DNA of 8,730 nt from Gulosibacter massiliensis (GTDB lineage: Bacteria; Actinomycetota; Actinomycetes; Actinomycetales; Microbacteriaceae). Below are positions 5,716 to 8,730 of the stretch, in pieces. The number at the start of each line of letters is the position of its first letter. The first letter of the stretch is position 1. The stretch covers positions 1 to 8,730 of the forward strand of contig CALPQP020000031.1 of assembly GCA_943325745.2 (NCBI GenBank), given 5' to 3'. The notes beneath the pieces were generated by a model. It searched no databases and was not told the DNA's origin. It worked only from the letters and a program-made list of their open reading frames with translations. A program made the translations under genes and the position numbers.

Positions 5716-6639
5716 TCACAGGTTGTTGAGGGCGCCCGTGCGACGCACGACACCGAGGTAGATGAAAATGATGCCCAACGGAATCAAGGACACCGCTGCC
5801 GCGAGTGGAAGGTTGTTCGCCACACCCACATTCGCGTACACCAGTGTTCCAAGCATCTGCGTTGCACCACCGACGATTCGCACAGCGATGTAGTCGCCCA
5901 GTGTCAACGAGAAACTAAAAATACTTCCCGCGATAATTCCGGGAACAATGAGCGGGAACACGATGTGACGAAAGGTTCGTCCTGTTTTCGCTCCGAGGTC
6001 GCTCGACGCGTCCAACAGGGAATCGGGCACGCGCTCGAGCGCGGTAAAAATCGGAAGGATGACGAACGGAAGCCACAAATACGCCAGTGTGAGCACTGAA
6101 CCTTCAAACCCGTAGCCGGGTGATTCGCCACCGATTGGCCCGAGCATCCAGTCGATGACGCCATCCTGCGAGAGGAGGCTTCGCCAGGCATACGCCTTGA
6201 CCAAGTAGGACGCCCACAAGGGCATGAGAATAGCGATGACGAGTGCTCGTTGCACACCGGGGCTTGCGACTTTTGCCATGAGAAACGCGATCGGGAGCGC
6301 GATGGCGATGTCGATGAGGGTGACGAGTGCCGCTGCACCGACGGTTCGCAGCGTGACGGCGTGATAAAGCGCGTCCCCGAGAACCTTCGTGATGTTGGTG
6401 ATGTTCCAGTCGACGATGATTTCGCCGGTGAAGGAATCGACGGTCCAAAACGCAGTGATGAGAAGTGCGACGAGGGCCGCGATGTACACGAGCCCGAGCC
6501 AGAAGAGCGGGGCGGACAACAGTAAGGCAAGGCGAACCTTTGCGTGACGATACAGAAAGACGGAGCCCCGCCGAGCCAGGGAGGCGCGCGTAGGCGACTC
6601 CCCGACTCGGTCGGGTGCAGACGAGGACACAGTGGTCAT
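5716..6639 (-). CDS. Pot-type ABC importer permease, PotB-like
   Basis: This 307-residue permease pairs with the PotC-like protein to form the membrane channel of the importer. After a polar N-terminal tail of about 35 residues it has six likely spans. The first is at about 37-64, and a long extracytoplasmic loop follows, containing FTGEIIVDWNITN. The EAA loop contacting the ATPase is at about 209-232 (LDASSDLGAKTGRTFRHIVFPL), and FSLTLGDYIA after it is typical of PotB. AAGGAG (6651-6646) lies 6 nt before the ATG. The gene starts 19 bp after the stop of the receptor gene and ends 7 bp before the PotC-like start, consistent with a single transcript. Confidence 0.92.
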   Translation of the reverse strand: MTTVSSSAPDRVGESPTRASLARRGSVFLYRHAKVRLALLLSAPLFWLGLVYIAALVALLITAFWTVDSFTGEIIVDWNITNITKVLGDALYHAVTLRTVGAAALVTLIDIAIALPIAFLMAKVASPGVQRALVIAILMPLWASYLVKAYAWRSLLSQDGVIDWMLGPIGGESPGYGFEGSVLTLAYLWLPFVILPIFTALERVPDSLLDASSDLGAKTGRTFRHIVFPLIVPGIIAGSIFSFSLTLGDYIAVRIVGGATQMLGTLVYANVGVANNLPLAAAVSLIPLGIIFIYLGVVRRTGALNNL

Positions 6640-6658
6640 GTCTTACTCCTTGGGCTAA

Positions 6659-7831
6659 CTAGCCCTTGATTTCCTGCCACGCCTGAGTCCAGGCGGGGTA
6701 GTCCATGCACATTACGTCGGTTCGACCGTCGAGGCACTCGGCGACCGGGGTCGTCCAGTACCAGAGCTGCGCGGCATATGCGGGGTCACCAGCGTGGAAC
6801 GCCTCGCAGTCCGAACGGAACTCACACGCGGCGTCGCTCGAAGGAGCTTCACCGAAATAGCCAGTGGCCATCGCGTTGGTTTCCGGGTCGGCCATGTGCT
6901 CGAGCCAGAGGTAGGCACACGTGGGGGCCTCGGTCGCTGCCGAGATCATCCATGTGTCCGACCAACCGGTCGATCCTTCTTCGGGAAGAACGGATGCGAT
7001 CGGTGCACCTTCGCCCTGGAGGACGTTGGTGATGACCTGCCACGTGGTCCCTACGACGGTGTCACCGGTCGTGAAGGACTGAGCCTGAGCGAGGTAGTCG
7101 CTCCAGTACTCGCCGACAACGCCACGCTGAACCTTGAGCAGTTCGATTGCCGCAGCGAACTGCGTCTCGTCGAGTGCGTAGGGGTTAGTGATTCCGAGGT
7201 CAGGCTGCGTCTTCATCAAGTACAGCGCTGCGTCAGCGATGTAGATGGGCGAGTCGTATGCCGTGATCTTGCCTGCGTGGGGGCTGTTGGCATCCCACAC
7301 GACGCTCCACGAGGTCGGAGCCTCGGGGAAAACCTCGGTGTTGTACTGAAGAAGGTTTGCACCGTAGCCGTGGGGAACACCATAGGGCTGTTCCTTGTAG
7401 GTGTTATGCGACTGGTTCTTGAGGAAGTCGTAGATTCCTGCGTAGGAAGGGACGAGATCCATGTTGACGGGCTGAACATCGCCCGCGACCATCATGCGGA
7501 GCGACGCGTCACCAGAGGCAGCGACTACGTCGTAGTCTCCGGTCTTCATGAGGCTGACTGCCTCGTCCGACGTTCCATAGGTCTTGGTTGTGACCATGCA
7601 TCCGGTCGCTTCTTCGAAGCCAGATACCCAGTCGTATTCGGGGTAGTTGGTGCCGTCCTCGACGTAGCCAGGCCACGCGAGAATCGAGACTGCACCTTCG
7701 GGGTCACCGAGTTCGGTGAGCGCGGCGGGGCCTTCAGCGGTTGAACCGCCCGTGCCACAGCCGGCGAGGATCACGATCGAGGCGACCGCGAGTCCAGCAA
7801 ACCCGGCACGCCGGGTCATTGGGTTGCGCAT
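6659..7831 (-). CDS. Pot-type ABC importer lipoprotein receptor, PotD-like (substrate uncertain)
   Basis: This 390-residue solute-binding lipoprotein has a basic N-terminus, a hydrophobic stretch, and a lipobox ILAGC with Cys25 as the lipid-anchored residue. It would be tethered outside the membrane to hand substrate to the two permeases. The fold is that of spermidine/putrescine receptors: the opening ILAWPGYVEDG, VPHGYGANLLQYNTEVF, the hinge-side GTTWQV, and WSDTW (W-x-D, as in the PotD pocket). By eye, the PotD acidic motif DDARE falls on DSPIY here, so the polyamine-coordinating Glu seems absent and the substrate may not be spermidine. Cysteines at about 78, 305, 326, 332, 366 and 375 could form disulfides. 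ATG 7831 is chosen because AAAGGAG (7844-7838) lies 6 nt before it and the signal peptide begins there. The frame stays open upstream, but that stretch overlaps the ATPase gene and looks non-coding. Confidence 0.9.
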   Translation of the reverse strand: MRNPMTRRAGFAGLAVASIVILAGCGTGGSTAEGPAALTELGDPEGAVSILAWPGYVEDGTNYPEYDWVSGFEEATGCMVTTKTYGTSDEAVSLMKTGDYDVVAASGDASLRMMVAGDVQPVNMDLVPSYAGIYDFLKNQSHNTYKEQPYGVPHGYGANLLQYNTEVFPEAPTSWSVVWDANSPHAGKITAYDSPIYIADAALYLMKTQPDLGITNPYALDETQFAAAIELLKVQRGVVGEYWSDYLAQAQSFTTGDTVVGTTWQVITNVLQGEGAPIASVLPEEGSTGWSDTWMISAATEAPTCAYLWLEHMADPETNAMATGYFGEAPSSDAACEFRSDCEAFHAGDPAYAAQLWYWTTPVAECLDGRTDVMCMDYPAWTQAWQEIKG

Positions 7832-7837
7832 TTGTAT

Positions 7838-7844
7838 CTCCTTT
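7838..7844 (-). promoter_or_regulatory. ribosome binding site of the PotD-like gene
   Basis: The minus-strand AAAGGAG, 6 nt before ATG 7831, fixes the start of the receptor and argues against the longer reading frame that runs back to 8107. Confidence 0.75.
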
Positions 7845-7863
7845 GTTGGTGGTAATCGAGAGG

Positions 7864-8730
<867 letters not shown>

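Noticed and set aside
5709..5753. Alternative GTG start for the PotC-like permease at 5753.
   Set aside because: It would overlap the PotB-like gene by 38 bp and add residues not seen in the family; ATG 5708 fits better.
6794..7744. Long plus-strand open frame of 316 codons.
   Set aside because: It lies antisense over the PotD-like gene, has no recognisable domain and has the composition of a complement-strand shadow.

Overview
The window looks like an actinobacterial chromosome of moderate G+C, possibly a small-genome member of Microbacteriaceae. The evidence is a DUF4244 (actinobacterial Flp-type) pilin beside two TadE-like genes, an actinobacterial AT3-SGNH acyltransferase, and strong AAGGAGG-type ribosome binding sites. 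The family-level placement is inference. I saw no tRNA, rRNA, CRISPR array, insertion sequence or transposase.

Layout, left to right. (1) 1-1315, minus strand: a two-gene catabolic-looking unit, with a short-chain dehydrogenase (1315-536) followed 31 bp later by the N-terminal part of an M24/creatinase-type protein that runs off the left edge. (2) 1316-1649: a gene-free stretch holding the likely promoter of that unit and three perfect inverted repeats. (3) 3812-1650, minus: a 720-residue membrane O-acyltransferase with a C-terminal SGNH domain. It carries an unusual internal duplication: an 83-bp stretch from its first third reappears, in frame and 89% identical, in its middle, abutting a 21-bp tandem repeat. 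(4) 3813-4134: the spacer between divergent genes, holding the decayed 3' end of a VOC/glyoxalase gene and two perfect inverted repeats. (5) 4135-4917, plus: three overlapping tad-type genes (DUF4244 pilin, TadE-like minor pilin, TadE/G-like protein) with no tadA, tadB or tadC in the window. (6) 8730-4914, minus: an ABC importer of the spermidine/putrescine (Pot) class in the order ATPase (cut by the right edge), lipoprotein receptor, permease B, permease C.

How they work together: the four importer genes should form one complex, with a receptor anchored outside the membrane, two permeases and an ATPase. Its substrate is uncertain because a key acidic position of classical PotD seems replaced. 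The three tad genes are probably translationally coupled and supply pilins to an assembly machine encoded elsewhere. The acyltransferase probably decorates a surface glycan. The dehydrogenase and M24 protein probably act on one small organic compound, which I cannot name.

The strongest unusual signal is the mosaic structure inside the acyltransferase gene. I found no convincing evidence of a wholly new multi-gene system.
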